A stretch of DNA of 64,000 nucleotides from Pseudomonas sp. HAR-UPW-AIA-41. GTDB taxonomy: Bacteria; Pseudomonadota; Gammaproteobacteria; Pseudomonadales; Pseudomonadaceae. Positions 54,582 to 64,000 of this stretch are shown here, piece after piece; the stretch's first letter is position 1, and each line of letters begins with the position of its first letter. The stretch is from the NCBI RefSeq assembly GCF_002304225.1, contig NZ_NSLB01000006.1, positions 62,001 through 126,000 on the forward strand. Reading direction: 5' to 3'. The notes under the pieces are model-generated. The model had not been told where the DNA came from and searched no databases. It was given only the letters and a program-made list of their open reading frames with translations. A program made the translations under genes and the position numbers.

Positions 54582-55208
54582 ATGCGCCTGTTTCGCTTGT
54601 TCTGTATTGCCGCTCTGTCCTGTGCCAGCCTTCTGGCACAGGCCGACGAAACCGAATCCATTGCCCGCCTGACCAAACTGCTGACGCAGGCGCAGACCAT
54701 CACCGGCAGCTTTTCCCAGCTAAGCCTCGATGGTTCGGGGGTCAACCTGCAGGAAACCACCGGCAAGATGGCCCTCAAGCGCCCCGGTCTGATGCGCTGG
54801 CATACCGACCCGCCCCTTGAGCAATTGCTGGTTTCCAATGGACAGAAAGTCTGGCTGTATGACCCGGACCTGGAGCAGGTGACCATCCAGAATCTGGATC
54901 AGCGCCTGAGCCAAACCCCGGCGCTGCTGCTCTCCGGTGACATCTCCAAGATCAGCGAGAGCTTTTCCATCACTCACAAGGAAGGCGGCAACATCGTCGA
55001 CTTCTTCCTCAAGCCCAAAGCCAAGGACAGCCTGTTCGATACCCTGCGTCTGTCCTTCCGCGATGGCGTGATCAACGACATGCAGTTGCTCGACACCATC
55101 GGTCAGCGCACCAACATCCTGTTCCGCGAAGTGAAGATGAACCAGCCGCTGGATGCGGCGCAGTTCAACTTCGAAGTTCCGCCGGGCGCGGATGTGATCG
55201 AGGAATAA
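54582..55208 (+). CDS. lolA: Outer membrane lipoprotein carrier LolA
   Basis: A 208-residue periplasmic chaperone that carries lipoproteins from LolCDE to LolB. The ATG at 54582 follows AGGAATTC; the GTG at 54570 overlaps it. Signal peptide [20 protein letters not shown] precedes the mature start ADETES. Conserved ITGSFSQ and [10 protein letters not shown] fit the half-barrel cavity. It lies 18 bases after ftsK and just before rarA. Confidence 0.96.
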   Translation: MRLFRLFCIAALSCASLLAQADETESIARLTKLLTQAQTITGSFSQLSLDGSGVNLQETTGKMALKRPGLMRWHTDPPLEQLLVSNGQKVWLYDPDLEQVTIQNLDQRLSQTPALLLSGDISKISESFSITHKEGGNIVDFFLKPKAKDSLFDTLRLSFRDGVINDMQLLDTIGQRTNILFREVKMNQPLDAAQFNFEVPPGADVIEE

Positions 55209-55216
55209 CACTCGCC

Positions 55217-56542
55217 ATGGACCTGTTCGGCCGCGCGCCCATCGCCCAGCCTTTGGCGGCGCGGCTGCGCGCCAGCAGCCTGGACGAGTATGTCGGCCAG
55301 GAGCACCTGCTGGCCCACGGCAAGCCGCTGCGCGAAGCGCTGGAGCAGGGCGCCCTGCACTCCATGATCTTCTGGGGGCCACCAGGTGTGGGCAAGACCA
55401 CCCTGGCCAAGTTGCTGGCCCAGGTCTCAGATGCCCATTTCGAGACGATTTCCGCTGTGCTGTCCGGGGTCAAGGAGATCCGTCAGGCAGTGGAGATGGC
55501 CAGGCAGCAGGCCGCCCAGTATGGCCGCCGCACCATCCTCTTCGTCGATGAGGTACACCGCTTCAACAAGAGTCAGCAGGATGCCTTTCTGCCCTATGTC
55601 GAAGACGGCACGCTGATCTTTATCGGCGCCACCACCGAAAATCCCTCGTTCGAGCTGAACAATGCCTTGCTCTCTCGCGCCCGCGTCTATGTGCTGAAAA
55701 GCCTGGATGAGGCTGCGATGCGCAAACTGGTGGCGCGCGCACTGGGCGAGGAGAAGGGGCTGGGCAAGCGCCAGTTGCAGCTGTCCGAAGAGAGCTTCCA
55801 GATCCTTCTGGCCGCTGCCGATGGCGATGGCAGGCGTCTGCTCAATCTGCTGGAAAACGCTGCCGATCTGGCCGAAGACGGTGGCCAGCTGGGCGTTGAT
55901 CTGCTGCAGAATATGCTGGGCGACAGCCGTCGGCGCTTCGACAAGGGCGGCGAGGCGTTCTACGACCAGATTTCCGCACTGCACAAATCGGTACGTGGGT
56001 CGAACCCGGACGCTGCCCTGTACTGGTACGCGCGCATGCTAGATGGCGGCTGCGACCCGCTCTACCTGGCCCGGCGCGTGGTGCGCATGGCCAGCGAGGA
56101 TATTGGCAATGCTGATCCGCGTGCCCTGACACTGTGCCTCAATGCCTGGGATGTGCAGGAGCGTCTGGGCAGCCCCGAAGGCGAGCTGGCCGTGGCCCAG
56201 GCAGTGGTTTATCTCGCCTGCGCACCCAAGAGCAATGCGGTGTACATGGGCTTCAAGGCCGCCATGCGCGATGCCGCCGAGCACGGTTCGCTGGAGGTAC
56301 CGCTGCACCTTCGCAATGCGCCGACCAGGCTGATGAAGGAGCTGGGTTACGGCGAGGAATACCGCTATGCCCATGACGAGCCGGATGCCTACGCCGCCGG
56401 CGAGGACTATTTCCCCGAGCAGCTCGAGCCGCGCCAGTATTACCAGCCTGTGCCGCGCGGCCTTGAATTGAAGATTCGTGACAAGCTTGAGCACCTGGCC
56501 AGGCTCGACCGGCAGAGCCCGCGGCAACGGAGAAAACCATGA
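55217..56542 (+). CDS. rarA: Replication-associated recombination protein RarA
   Basis: A 441-residue AAA+ protein of the MgsA/RarA/WRNIP1 family, acting at stalled replication forks. Walker A is GPPGVGKTT (54-62), Walker [16 protein letters not shown], and the C-terminal tetramerisation region contains [21 protein letters not shown]. The gene overlaps crcB by ATGA. Confidence 0.96.
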   Translation: MDLFGRAPIAQPLAARLRASSLDEYVGQEHLLAHGKPLREALEQGALHSMIFWGPPGVGKTTLAKLLAQVSDAHFETISAVLSGVKEIRQAVEMARQQAAQYGRRTILFVDEVHRFNKSQQDAFLPYVEDGTLIFIGATTENPSFELNNALLSRARVYVLKSLDEAAMRKLVARALGEEKGLGKRQLQLSEESFQILLAAADGDGRRLLNLLENAADLAEDGGQLGVDLLQNMLGDSRRRFDKGGEAFYDQISALHKSVRGSNPDAALYWYARMLDGGCDPLYLARRVVRMASEDIGNADPRALTLCLNAWDVQERLGSPEGELAVAQAVVYLACAPKSNAVYMGFKAAMRDAAEHGSLEVPLHLRNAPTRLMKELGYGEEYRYAHDEPDAYAAGEDYFPEQLEPRQYYQPVPRGLELKIRDKLEHLARLDRQSPRQRRKP

Positions 56543-56913
56543 TCAAGGTAGCCATTGCTGTCGCGCTGGGCGGCGCCGCCGGTTCCCTGCTGCGCTTTCT
56601 GACCAGCACCTGGGTGGTGGCCAACTGGCCACGGCATTACTACCTGGCCACTCTGGCGGTCAATCTGATCGGTTGCCTGGCCATCGGTTTTCTCTCCGCC
56701 TGGTTTTTGCTTCGCAGCGATATTCCGCTGGTTCTGCGTACCGGCCTTACCGTCGGCGTGCTGGGTGGCCTGACCACCTTTTCCAGTTTCAGCCTGGAAG
56801 TGCTGCGCCTGCTGGAAAGCGGCCAGCATGGACTGGCCATCAGCTACCTGCTCGGCAGTGTGCTCGGTGGGCTGGGTGCCGCCTGGCTGGGCATGAGCCT
56901 GGCGCGGCTATAA
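56539..56913 (+). CDS. crcB: Fluoride channel CrcB/Fluc
   Basis: A 124-residue membrane protein that forms a dual-topology dimer and exports fluoride. Four helices are visible, with the signature [10 protein letters not shown] and [11 protein letters not shown] containing the polar track and the Phe box. It overlaps the rarA stop. No fluoride riboswitch lies upstream, so expression depends on the rarA transcript. Confidence 0.95.
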   Translation: MIKVAIAVALGGAAGSLLRFLTSTWVVANWPRHYYLATLAVNLIGCLAIGFLSAWFLLRSDIPLVLRTGLTVGVLGGLTTFSSFSLEVLRLLESGQHGLAISYLLGSVLGGLGAAWLGMSLARL

Positions 56914-56984
56914 ACGCAAAAAAACTCGGCTTGACTGCGCAGACTCCGTAAACTGCGCAGCATCATGCTCCTTGCGGGCCCTAA

Positions 56985-58292
<1,308 letters not shown>

Positions 58293-58314
58293 GACAGGTC
58301 GCAGTACACAATGC

Positions 58315-58343
58315 GGGGTGGCGAAGGCCACCCCGTTTTTTTA
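58315..58343 (+). terminator. Terminator after serS
   Basis: CGGGGTGGC-GAAG-GCCACCCCG followed by a T-run of seven. It lies 23 bases after the serS stop and just before cysG. Confidence 0.92.
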
Positions 58344-58362
58344 CCTCTGGTGAGATCGAGCC

Positions 58363-59757
58363 ATGGATTTCCTGCCGCTGTTCCACAAACTCAAGGATCG
58401 TCTGGTGCTGGTTGTCGGCGGTGGCGAGGTTGCCTTGCGCAAGGCCCGTCTGCTCAGCGATGCCGGCGCCCGCCTGCGGGTAGTCACCCCCGAAGTGCGC
58501 GATGAGTTGCGCGAGATGGTGGAGCAGGGCTCCGGCGAGCTGCTGCTGCGTGGCTATCAGGCAAGTGATCTGCAGGGTGTCAGCCTGGTGATCGCCGCCA
58601 CCGATGACGAACCGCTGAACGCTAGGATTTCAGAAGACTGCAAAGGGCTCGGCATCCCGGTCAACGTGGTCGATGCGCCGGCACTGTGCAGCGTGATCTT
58701 CCCGGCCATCGTCGACCGCTCGCCGCTGATCGTCGCCGTCACCAGCGGCGGCGACGCGCCGGTCCTGGCACGACTGATCCGCGCCAAGATCGAGACTTGG
58801 ATACCGGCTACCTACGGGCAGCTGGCCGGTCTGGCGAAGAAGTTCCGCGCGCAGGTCAAAGGTCTGTTCCCCGATGTGCAGCAGCGCCGCGTGTTCTGGG
58901 AGGATGTTTTCCAGGGGCCGATCGCCGAAAGCGTGTTTGCCGGCAAACTGGCCGAGGGCGAGCGTCTGCTGCAGGAGAAGGTCAATGGCGCGGCGCCACG
59001 TGCGCTGGGCGAGGTGTATCTGGTGGGCGCAGGTCCGGGCGACCCTGATCTGCTGACCTTCCGTGCCCTGCGCCTGATGCAGCAGGCCGACGTGGTGCTC
59101 TATGACCGTCTGGTGGCGCCCGCCATCATCGAGCTGTGCCGCCGTGATGCCGAGCGTCTCTATGTCGGCAAGCGCCGTGCCGAGCATGCGGTGCCGCAGG
59201 AAGAGATCAACCGCCTGCTGGTCAAGCTGGCCAAAGAGGGTAAGCGGGTTCTGCGCCTCAAGGGTGGCGACCCGTTCATCTTTGGGCGCGGCGGTGAGGA
59301 GATCGAGGAGCTGGCCGCCGAAGGCATTCCTTTCCAGGTCGTCCCGGGTATTACCGCCGCCTCCGGCTGCGCCGCCTATGCCGGTATTCCGCTGACCCAT
59401 CGCGACCACGCGCAGTCGGTGCGCTTTGTCACCGGGCACCGCAAGGACGGCAGTTTCGACCTGAACTGGGCGGATCTGGTCAGCCCGAGCCAGACCTTGG
59501 TGTTCTATATGGGCCTGACCGGTCTGGCGGACATCTGCCAGCAACTGATCGCCCATGGTCGCGCTTCCAACACACCGGCGGCCCTGATTCAGCAGGGCAC
59601 GACCCAGCAGCAGCGTGTCTACAGCGGCACCCTGAGCAATCTGGCCGAACTGGTGGCCAGGCATGATGTGCACGCGCCGACACTGGTCATCGTTGGTGAA
59701 GTGGTCAGCCTGCGGGAAAAACTGGCCTGGTTCGAAGGCGCCCAGGCCTGCGTCTGA
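58363..59757 (+). CDS. cysG: Sirohaem synthase CysG
   Basis: A 464-residue trifunctional enzyme making sirohaem for sulfite and nitrite reductases. The N-terminal half is the dehydrogenase/ferrochelatase with NAD-binding [15 protein letters not shown] and [14 protein letters not shown]; the C-terminal half is uroporphyrinogen-III methyltransferase with [18 protein letters not shown] and [13 protein letters not shown]. The stop TGA abuts the stop of the convergent TrpD2-like gene with no space between. Confidence 0.97.
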   Translation: MDFLPLFHKLKDRLVLVVGGGEVALRKARLLSDAGARLRVVTPEVRDELREMVEQGSGELLLRGYQASDLQGVSLVIAATDDEPLNARISEDCKGLGIPVNVVDAPALCSVIFPAIVDRSPLIVAVTSGGDAPVLARLIRAKIETWIPATYGQLAGLAKKFRAQVKGLFPDVQQRRVFWEDVFQGPIAESVFAGKLAEGERLLQEKVNGAAPRALGEVYLVGAGPGDPDLLTFRALRLMQQADVVLYDRLVAPAIIELCRRDAERLYVGKRRAEHAVPQEEINRLLVKLAKEGKRVLRLKGGDPFIFGRGGEEIEELAAEGIPFQVVPGITAASGCAAYAGIPLTHRDHAQSVRFVTGHRKDGSFDLNWADLVSPSQTLVFYMGLTGLADICQQLIAHGRASNTPAALIQQGTTQQQRVYSGTLSNLAELVARHDVHAPTLVIVGEVVSLREKLAWFEGAQACV

Positions 59758-60735
59758 TCAAGCCAGACGCTCAGCCCACAAGGCTTCGGCCCGCTGCAAG
59801 GCGCTTTCACGAGGCTCCCCAAGACCACGTAGCGCCAGAGCCATGGTTGCCACCACGGCCAGACGACCATAGTCATCAGCAACCTCGCCCCGCCAGAAGG
59901 CAGTCAGGTGCGCGGAGTCCAGCTGCGCAGGCTTGACGTGGCGCTGGGCCGACAGCGCCGGCCATTCTTCATCCCAGGCTTCGCCATTGCTGGTGCCGTA
60001 GAGGTGGGAGGCCGAATCCGGGTTGATCTCGATCTCACCGCCTTCACCCTTGATGACGATTGCGTGATCCCCCAGCAGGCGGCTGGCTTCGCGGTGCGGC
60101 TCCTGATAGCCGGGATGGAAGATGCTCTGCAGGCCGCAACGGGCGCCGAGAGGGTTGAGGATGCGTGCCAGCGAGTGAATGGGCGAGCGCAGGCCCAGGG
60201 TGTTGCGCAGATCAATCATGCGCTGCAGGCCGGGCATCCAGTCGCCCAGCGGCATGAAGGCCAGATGCTGGCTGTCCAGCGCCTGCTTAACGCTATTCCA
60301 GTCACGACACAGCGGAATATCCAGCTCCGCCAGCAACTGCTCGGCATACATCCGGCCGGCGGTATGGGCGCCGCCGCCATGCATGAAGATACGAACACCA
60401 CCGGCCGCCAGAGCCTTGGCTGCCAGCAGATACCAGGGCAGGTGACGTTTCTTGCCCGCGTAGCTGGGCCAGTCGATATCCACCGAGATGCCATTTGCCG
60501 GCAAGCGTGCACGTACGGCCTCGGTAAAGCCGGCCAGTTCCTCGGCGCTTTCCTCCTTGTGCCGCAGCAGCATGAGAAAGGCGCCAAGCTGGGTATCCTC
60601 GGCCTGACCATCAAGCAGCATGCCCATGGCTTCACGGGCTTCCGCCCGGGTCAGATCGCGGGCGCCGCGCTTGCCTTTACCCAGAATGCGGACAAAAACG
60701 GCAAAGGGATGCTCAGGCGGAGTTTCAAGGATCAT
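59758..60735 (-). CDS. TrpD2/YbiB-like protein, phosphoribosyltransferase family
   Basis: A 325-residue member of the glycosyltransferase family 3 fold, related to anthranilate phosphoribosyltransferase but shorter. LTRAEAREAMGMLLDGQAEDTQ matches the N-terminal helical domain; the glycine loop FMHGGGAHTAGRM differs from the phosphate-binding GTGGD of TrpD, as in the YbiB/TrpD2 group, which binds nucleic acids with high affinity and has no shown transferase activity. It begins within the tusE end (ATGA overlap) and thus is cotranscribed with the tus genes. Role unknown. Confidence 0.83.
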   Translation of the reverse strand: MILETPPEHPFAVFVRILGKGKRGARDLTRAEAREAMGMLLDGQAEDTQLGAFLMLLRHKEESAEELAGFTEAVRARLPANGISVDIDWPSYAGKKRHLPWYLLAAKALAAGGVRIFMHGGGAHTAGRMYAEQLLAELDIPLCRDWNSVKQALDSQHLAFMPLGDWMPGLQRMIDLRNTLGLRSPIHSLARILNPLGARCGLQSIFHPGYQEPHREASRLLGDHAIVIKGEGGEIEINPDSASHLYGTSNGEAWDEEWPALSAQRHVKPAQLDSAHLTAFWRGEVADDYGRLAVVATMALALRGLGEPRESALQRAEALWAERLA

Positions 60736-61067
60736 ATGCAGTTCGTCGGCTTGGGGAGCCCGGCCAGCTTGGCTGCGAGCTTGGCGGGAGTGCCCTTGAA
60801 CAGCTGATTGAGGCAGGCGCTGTTGCCTGTCTCGGGGCCGAGCTTGAGGGCGATGTATTTGACCAGCGGGCGAGTGGCCGGAGACAGCTGGAACTCGGCA
60901 TAGAACTCACGCAGGGCATTGAGCACGGCCCAGTGCGTCGGTGTCAGTGCAAGGCCTTCTGCTTCGGCCAGCGCAATTGCCACGGACGGCGACCAGTCCG
61001 TTAGTTCACAGAGGTAGCCGTCCTGATCCAGGGCAATCCGCTGACCATCGACATGTAACTCAGTCAT
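60732..61067 (-). CDS. tusE: Sulfurtransferase TusE (DsrC family)
   Basis: A 111-residue protein that accepts sulfur from TusBCD and passes it to MnmA. The C-terminal arm has the essential penultimate Cys110 in PKPTNCI, as in TusE and DsrC. ATG at 61067 overlaps the tusB stop by ATGA; the longer frame to 61268 is an unsupported extension. Typical core ALTPTHWAVLNALREFY is present. Confidence 0.95.
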   Translation of the reverse strand: MTELHVDGQRIALDQDGYLCELTDWSPSVAIALAEAEGLALTPTHWAVLNALREFYAEFQLSPATRPLVKYIALKLGPETGNSACLNQLFKGTPAKLAAKLAGLPKPTNCI

Positions 61068-61363
61068 AGCCAGCTGTTGACCTTGACATAGTGCAGCGTC
61101 AGGGCGACAAACTGCGGATAATCGATGCATTGCACGCGCTCGGGCAGCTCCATGGCGCGCGCCTGAACATCTTCCTGCAGGGCATAGAGGCTGATGGAGG
61201 CTGGCATCAGTTCCAGGGCCTGGCTCATGCGTGTTCCGTGTTGCAGGGCATACACCGCATCGCCACACAGCAGCAGGCCATCATCGCCGCTCAGCAGACG
61301 CAGGCAACTGGCCAGACGGCTGTCGGCAAAGGGCGAATGCGCAAGGATATGCAGGGTACTCAT
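61064..61363 (-). CDS. tusB: Sulfurtransferase complex subunit TusB
   Basis: A 99-residue DsrH-family protein, structural partner of TusC and TusD in the alpha2-beta2-gamma2 sulfur-transfer ring. LLSGDDGLLLCGDAVYALQ near residues 23 to 41 matches TusB/DsrH. The start overlaps the tusC stop by one base and the end overlaps tusE. Confidence 0.93.
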   Translation of the reverse strand: MSTLHILAHSPFADSRLASCLRLLSGDDGLLLCGDAVYALQHGTRMSQALELMPASISLYALQEDVQARAMELPERVQCIDYPQFVALTLHYVKVNSWL

Positions 61364-61722
61364 CAGATCGTCATCACCTGGTCGAAGCGGCCAAGCAGGG
61401 CGCGCAGTGCCTCGTCATCCAGAACCTTCACCGGCAAACCCAGCTGACTCGCCACAAGGCCGCGTTCGTCTAGGCTACGCTGGCTGGCATAAAGTTCTTC
61501 CACACCAAACAGCGGCAGTGCCTGCAGGTTGGCGGCCAGATCTTTCTGTTGCAGCAGCGCAGCCTGTTGATCCTTGCGCAGCTGGAAGACGCCGTCATCG
61601 AGAAACAGCAGCGCCAGCGGCAGATCGAAAGCTCCGCCTGCCAGGGCAATATCCAGCGCCTCACGTGCGCCGGGGCCAGACCACGGCGCCTGACGGCTGA
61701 TCAGCAAGAGTGACTGAGCCAT
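61363..61722 (-). CDS. tusC: Sulfurtransferase complex subunit TusC
   Basis: A 119-residue DsrF-family protein. MAQSLLLISRQAPWSG starts the family-typical fold and LALLFLDDGVFQL matches the conserved strand. The ATG at 61722 overlaps the tusD stop by one base. It lacks a catalytic cysteine, as expected for TusC. Confidence 0.93.
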   Translation of the reverse strand: MAQSLLLISRQAPWSGPGAREALDIALAGGAFDLPLALLFLDDGVFQLRKDQQAALLQQKDLAANLQALPLFGVEELYASQRSLDERGLVASQLGLPVKVLDDEALRALLGRFDQVMTI

Positions 61723-62114
61723 CAGTTGCCTCCAAAACAGATCAGACGATCGCACTGCTGGATCGCCTCGTGCAGCTGACCGAGGCCGGACAGCGCCCAG
61801 GGCGCCCCGATGCTGGCTGCCGAACGCTGGTAGCGCTGAGCCTCTTCGCTGTTAAGCTCGCCGCGACGCAGGGCGGCAGCAATGCATACCACCGCATCCA
61901 GCTGGTGCTGCTCGACAAACTCGCGCCATTGCCGCGCGGTATCGAGCTCATCCTGTGGGCTGACCACCGTGCTGGACGCGCTGTAGACACCGTCCTGATA
62001 GAAGAACAGGCGCACTATCTCGTGACCGCCAGCCAGCGTGGCCTCGGCAAAGCGCAGGGCACGGCGGGCAGCCGGGGAGTGGGCAGGGGCGTGCAGGGCG
62101 ATGGCAAATTTCAT
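61722..62114 (-). CDS. tusD: Sulfurtransferase complex subunit TusD
   Basis: A 130-residue DsrE-family protein with the sulfur-accepting Cys77 in DAVVCIAAALRRG, equivalent to Cys78 of E. coli. It is the first gene of tusDCBE-trpD2. It receives sulfur from TusA, whose gene is not in the window. Confidence 0.94.
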   Translation of the reverse strand: MKFAIALHAPAHSPAARRALRFAEATLAGGHEIVRLFFYQDGVYSASSTVVSPQDELDTARQWREFVEQHQLDAVVCIAAALRRGELNSEEAQRYQRSAASIGAPWALSGLGQLHEAIQQCDRLICFGGN

Positions 62115-62176
62115 CAGCGTCACTGGCAATCCATGAAGCCGCGCATGATAACGCCGTTTGGCGGCAAACAGGCATG

Positions 62177-62200
62177 AAAAAGCCCGCCGAAGCGGGCTTC
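62177..62200 (-). terminator. Terminator of the Bax-inhibitor-1 family gene
   Basis: AGCCCGC-CGAA-GCGGGCT with a short T-run on the minus strand lies about 20 bases beyond the stop of the membrane protein gene and ahead of tusD. Confidence 0.85.
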
Positions 62201-62216
62201 TCCAGAGACTGGTTGA

Positions 62217-62885
62217 TCAGTCGTCGCTGCCCATGATGCCGAAGAGCTGCAGCAGGCTGACAAACAGGTTGTAGATGGACACATACAGGCTGATAGTCGC
62301 CATGATGTAGTTGCGCTCACCGCCGTGGATGATCTCGCTGGTCTGGTAGAGGATCGCCGCGGAGGAGAACAGCACGAAGCCGGCGCTGATCGCCAGTTGC
62401 AGGCCGCTGATCTGGAAGAAGATGCTTACCAGGGTAGCGCCCAGCAGGACGAAGAAACCGGCGGTAAGGAAGCCGCTGAGGAAGCTCATGTCCTTGCGGG
62501 TAGTCAGCACATAAGCCGACAGGCCGCAGAACACCAGCGCGGTCATGGCAAAGGCCGCCGTGATCACCTCGCCACCATTGGCCATGCCCAGGTAGCGGTT
62601 GAGGATCGGGCCGAGCGTGTAGCCCATGAAGCCAGTCAGGGCAAAGGTCGACAGCAGACCCCAGGCCGAGTTGCGCAGCTTGACGGTGAGGAAGAACAGA
62701 CCGTAGAAACCGATCAGAACGACGAAAATGTTCGGATAGGCTGCGTTCATCTGCTGCGCCATGTAGGCGACCAGGCCGCTGAAGCCGAGGGTCATGGCCA
62801 GCAGGCCATAGGTGTTGCGCAGTACGGAGCTGACCTGCGTCTGCTCACCCTGAAGTTGCTCGATGGAATAGGGTTGTTGTTGCAT
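62217..62885 (-). CDS. yccA: Bax inhibitor-1/YccA family membrane protein
   Basis: A 222-residue protein with seven hydrophobic helices, of the YccA/TMBIM family. The E. coli homologue interacts with FtsH and protects SecY; calcium leak activity is known for some members. The ATG at 62885 follows GGGAGTG; upstream sequence to 62960 is not supported. Typical [20 protein letters not shown] and the C-terminal [15 protein letters not shown] are present. Confidence 0.93.
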   Translation of the reverse strand: MQQQPYSIEQLQGEQTQVSSVLRNTYGLLAMTLGFSGLVAYMAQQMNAAYPNIFVVLIGFYGLFFLTVKLRNSAWGLLSTFALTGFMGYTLGPILNRYLGMANGGEVITAAFAMTALVFCGLSAYVLTTRKDMSFLSGFLTAGFFVLLGATLVSIFFQISGLQLAISAGFVLFSSAAILYQTSEIIHGGERNYIMATISLYVSIYNLFVSLLQLFGIMGSDD

Positions 62886-63037
62886 GACATCACTCCCAGT
62901 GATTGGACAGTCCCTGACCAGGGTTTGAGGCGAGCATAGCAAATCCACTGCGGCAACCAACCACAGGTATTTATCAGGTTGTTGCAGTGCAGCGCACTTT
63001 CTTCCTGTTGCTGATGAAATGCCGGCAAATCAACTAT

Positions 63038-63065
63038 TTGAAAGGCGAAAAGGTTGCGGTAGTAT
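63038..63065 (+). promoter_or_regulatory. Promoter of tRNA-Ser
   Basis: TTGAAA and TAGTAT are 16 bases apart, and a GC-rich discriminator (GCCGCCCGC) follows, as in stringently controlled stable-RNA promoters. The tRNA begins 18 bases downstream. Confidence 0.6.
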
Positions 63066-63082
63066 TGCCGCCCGCATACGCC

Positions 63083-63172
63083 GGAAGCGTGGCAGAGCGG
63101 TTGAATGCAACGGTCTTGAAAACCGTCGAAGGGGAAACTCTTCCGTGAGTTCGAATCTCACCGCTTCCGCCA
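63083..63172 (+). tRNA. serT: tRNA-Ser(UGA)
   Basis: A 90-base gene with acceptor stem GGAAGCG/CGCTTCC, anticodon stem ACGGT/ACCGT around loop CTTGAAA (anticodon TGA at 63117-63119), a long variable arm as expected for tRNA-Ser, T-loop TTCGAAT and an encoded CCA end. Confidence 0.97.
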
Positions 63173-63287
63173 TATTTGCTCTGCCTGCGCGCTGCGCAGG
63201 TGAGCCAGAGCCACAGGCAGCAGCCCGTCTGGCATTCCGAACAAGACCGCTCAATGGATGGCGGCTCGCGTTTAGGCGAGGTGATGT

Positions 63288-63932
63288 GTGATTCGTGTTC
63301 TGGTGGTCGATGACCACGATCTGGTTCGCACAGGCATTACCCGCATGCTGGCCGATATCAGCGGCCTGCAAGTGGTCGGTGAAGCCGAAACGGGCGAGGA
63401 AGCCCTGAAAAAGGTTCGCGAACTCAAGCCAGACGTCGTCCTCATGGACGTCAAGATGCCCGGCATCGGCGGCCTTGAGGCTACCCGCAAGCTGCAGCAC
63501 AGCCATCCCGATACCAAAGTCGTTGCTGTCACCGTGTGCGAGGATGATCCGTTCCCCACGCGCCTGATGCAGGCGGGTGCCGCCGGCTATCTGACCAAGG
63601 GCGCCGCTCTAGAGGAAATGGTTCAGGCCATTCGCCAGGTTTTTGCCGGGCAGCGCTATATCAGCCCGCAGATTGCCCAGCAGATGGCCCTCAAGTCGTT
63701 CCAGCCGAAAGCCAGCGAGTCGCCGTTCGAACTGTTGTCCGAGCGGGAGATCCAGATCGCTCTGATGATCGTCAGCTGCCAGAAGGTGCAGGACATTTCC
63801 GACAAGCTGTGCCTGTCGCCCAAAACGGTCAACACCTACCGTTACCGCATCTTCGAAAAACTGGACATCACCAGCGACGTCGAATTGGCCTTGCTGGCCG
63901 TGCGGCATGGCATGGTCGATGCCGGCGCCTGA
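63288..63932 (+). CDS. gacA: Response regulator GacA
   Basis: A 214-residue regulator of the GacS/GacA system that activates small RNAs RsmY/RsmZ and so secondary metabolism, biofilm and virulence genes. Receiver domain with Asp8, Asp9 and phosphoacceptor Asp54 (VVLMDVKMPG); LuxR-type helix-turn-helix at about 145 to 205 (LSEREIQIALMIV, LSPKTVNTYRYRIFEKL). The start is GTG at 63288 with GAGGTG upstream. uvrC starts inside its 3-prime end. Confidence 0.96.
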   Translation: MIRVLVVDDHDLVRTGITRMLADISGLQVVGEAETGEEALKKVRELKPDVVLMDVKMPGIGGLEATRKLQHSHPDTKVVAVTVCEDDPFPTRLMQAGAAGYLTKGAALEEMVQAIRQVFAGQRYISPQIAQQMALKSFQPKASESPFELLSEREIQIALMIVSCQKVQDISDKLCLSPKTVNTYRYRIFEKLDITSDVELALLAVRHGMVDAGA

Positions 63933-64000
63933 AGCCAGCCCGGCATTCGACGCCTCGGCCTTCCTCGCTCACTGCAGCAGCCATCCCGGCGTCTACCGCA
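63919..64000 (+). CDS. uvrC: Excinuclease subunit UvrC, N-terminal fragment
   Basis: The reading frame MPAPEASPAFDASAFLAHC continuing to SSHPGVYR matches the UvrC N-terminus (typical AFLAxCxxxPGVYR) and runs off the window edge. The ATG at 63919 lies inside gacA, overlapping by 14 bases; another in-frame ATG is at 63907. gacA-uvrC overlap is usual in pseudomonads. UvrC makes the dual incisions of nucleotide excision repair. Confidence 0.85.
   Translation, partial: MPAPEASPAFDASAFLAHCSSHPGVYR

Noticed and set aside
56400..56538. Fluoride riboswitch for crcB
   Set aside because: crcB overlaps rarA, so there is no untranslated leader to hold it.

Overview
The window comes from the core chromosome of a gamma-proteobacterium of the genus Pseudomonas (or a close split-off genus). 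The evidence is a fused nuoCD inside a complete 13-gene nuo operon, GacA followed by uvrC, a Pseudomonas-size AceA (531 codons), the infA/bpt/aat/trxB block beside clpA-clpS-cspD-icd, and high-GC codon use throughout. Gene order from nuo to gacA resembles what I remember of P. aeruginosa, but several details differ, so it is probably another species. No insertion sequence, prophage, integron or CRISPR array was seen. Almost every gene is a housekeeping gene.

Layout. 1-7.5 kb: the end of a YVTN beta-propeller gene, a secreted protein, a choice-of-anchor-I beta-propeller, then a tight minus-strand operon of an RlmN-like radical SAM enzyme, a membrane-anchored EEP phosphatase and a leucine-rich-repeat/protein-kinase fusion, followed by two lipoproteins. 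7.5-18.7 kb: DUF1883, FadL porin, MetH, the haem-containing fatty acid cis/trans isomerase Cti, a REC-CheC regulator with a PAS-GGDEF partner, NfuA and a small unknown protein. 18.9-33.7 kb: nuoA-N on the minus strand. 34-46 kb: DUF4442, isocitrate lyase, a secretin-like/DUF7931/GNAT operon, a frameshifted uL16 hydroxylase gene, purB, an EamA transporter, hflD, mnmA, a Nudix enzyme and icd. 46-52 kb: cspD, clpS-clpA, infA, bpt, aat, trxB, which together hold the N-degron recognition and tagging machinery. 52-64 kb: ftsK, lolA, rarA, crcB, serS, cysG, a TrpD2-like gene with tusEBCD, a Bax-inhibitor membrane protein, tRNA-Ser(UGA), gacA and the start of uvrC.

How parts fit. MnmA and TusBCDE are the thiouridylase and most of the sulfur relay for 2-thiolation of tRNA wobble uridine. 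Icd and AceA compete for isocitrate, and TGTAG/CTACA inverted repeats lie upstream of both. Bpt and Aat add destabilising N-terminal residues, ClpS recognises them and ClpA unfolds the substrate.

Most notable points: a single-base deletion splitting the uL16 hydroxylase (roxA-like) gene near 39118; a diguanylate cyclase with a GADQF active site but intact RxxD inhibitory site, paired with a CheC-domain response regulator; an LRR-kinase with a very short activation segment; perfect inverted repeats upstream of nuoA, icd and ftsK; and paired hairpins inside the nuo operon. I found no convincing wholly new system.
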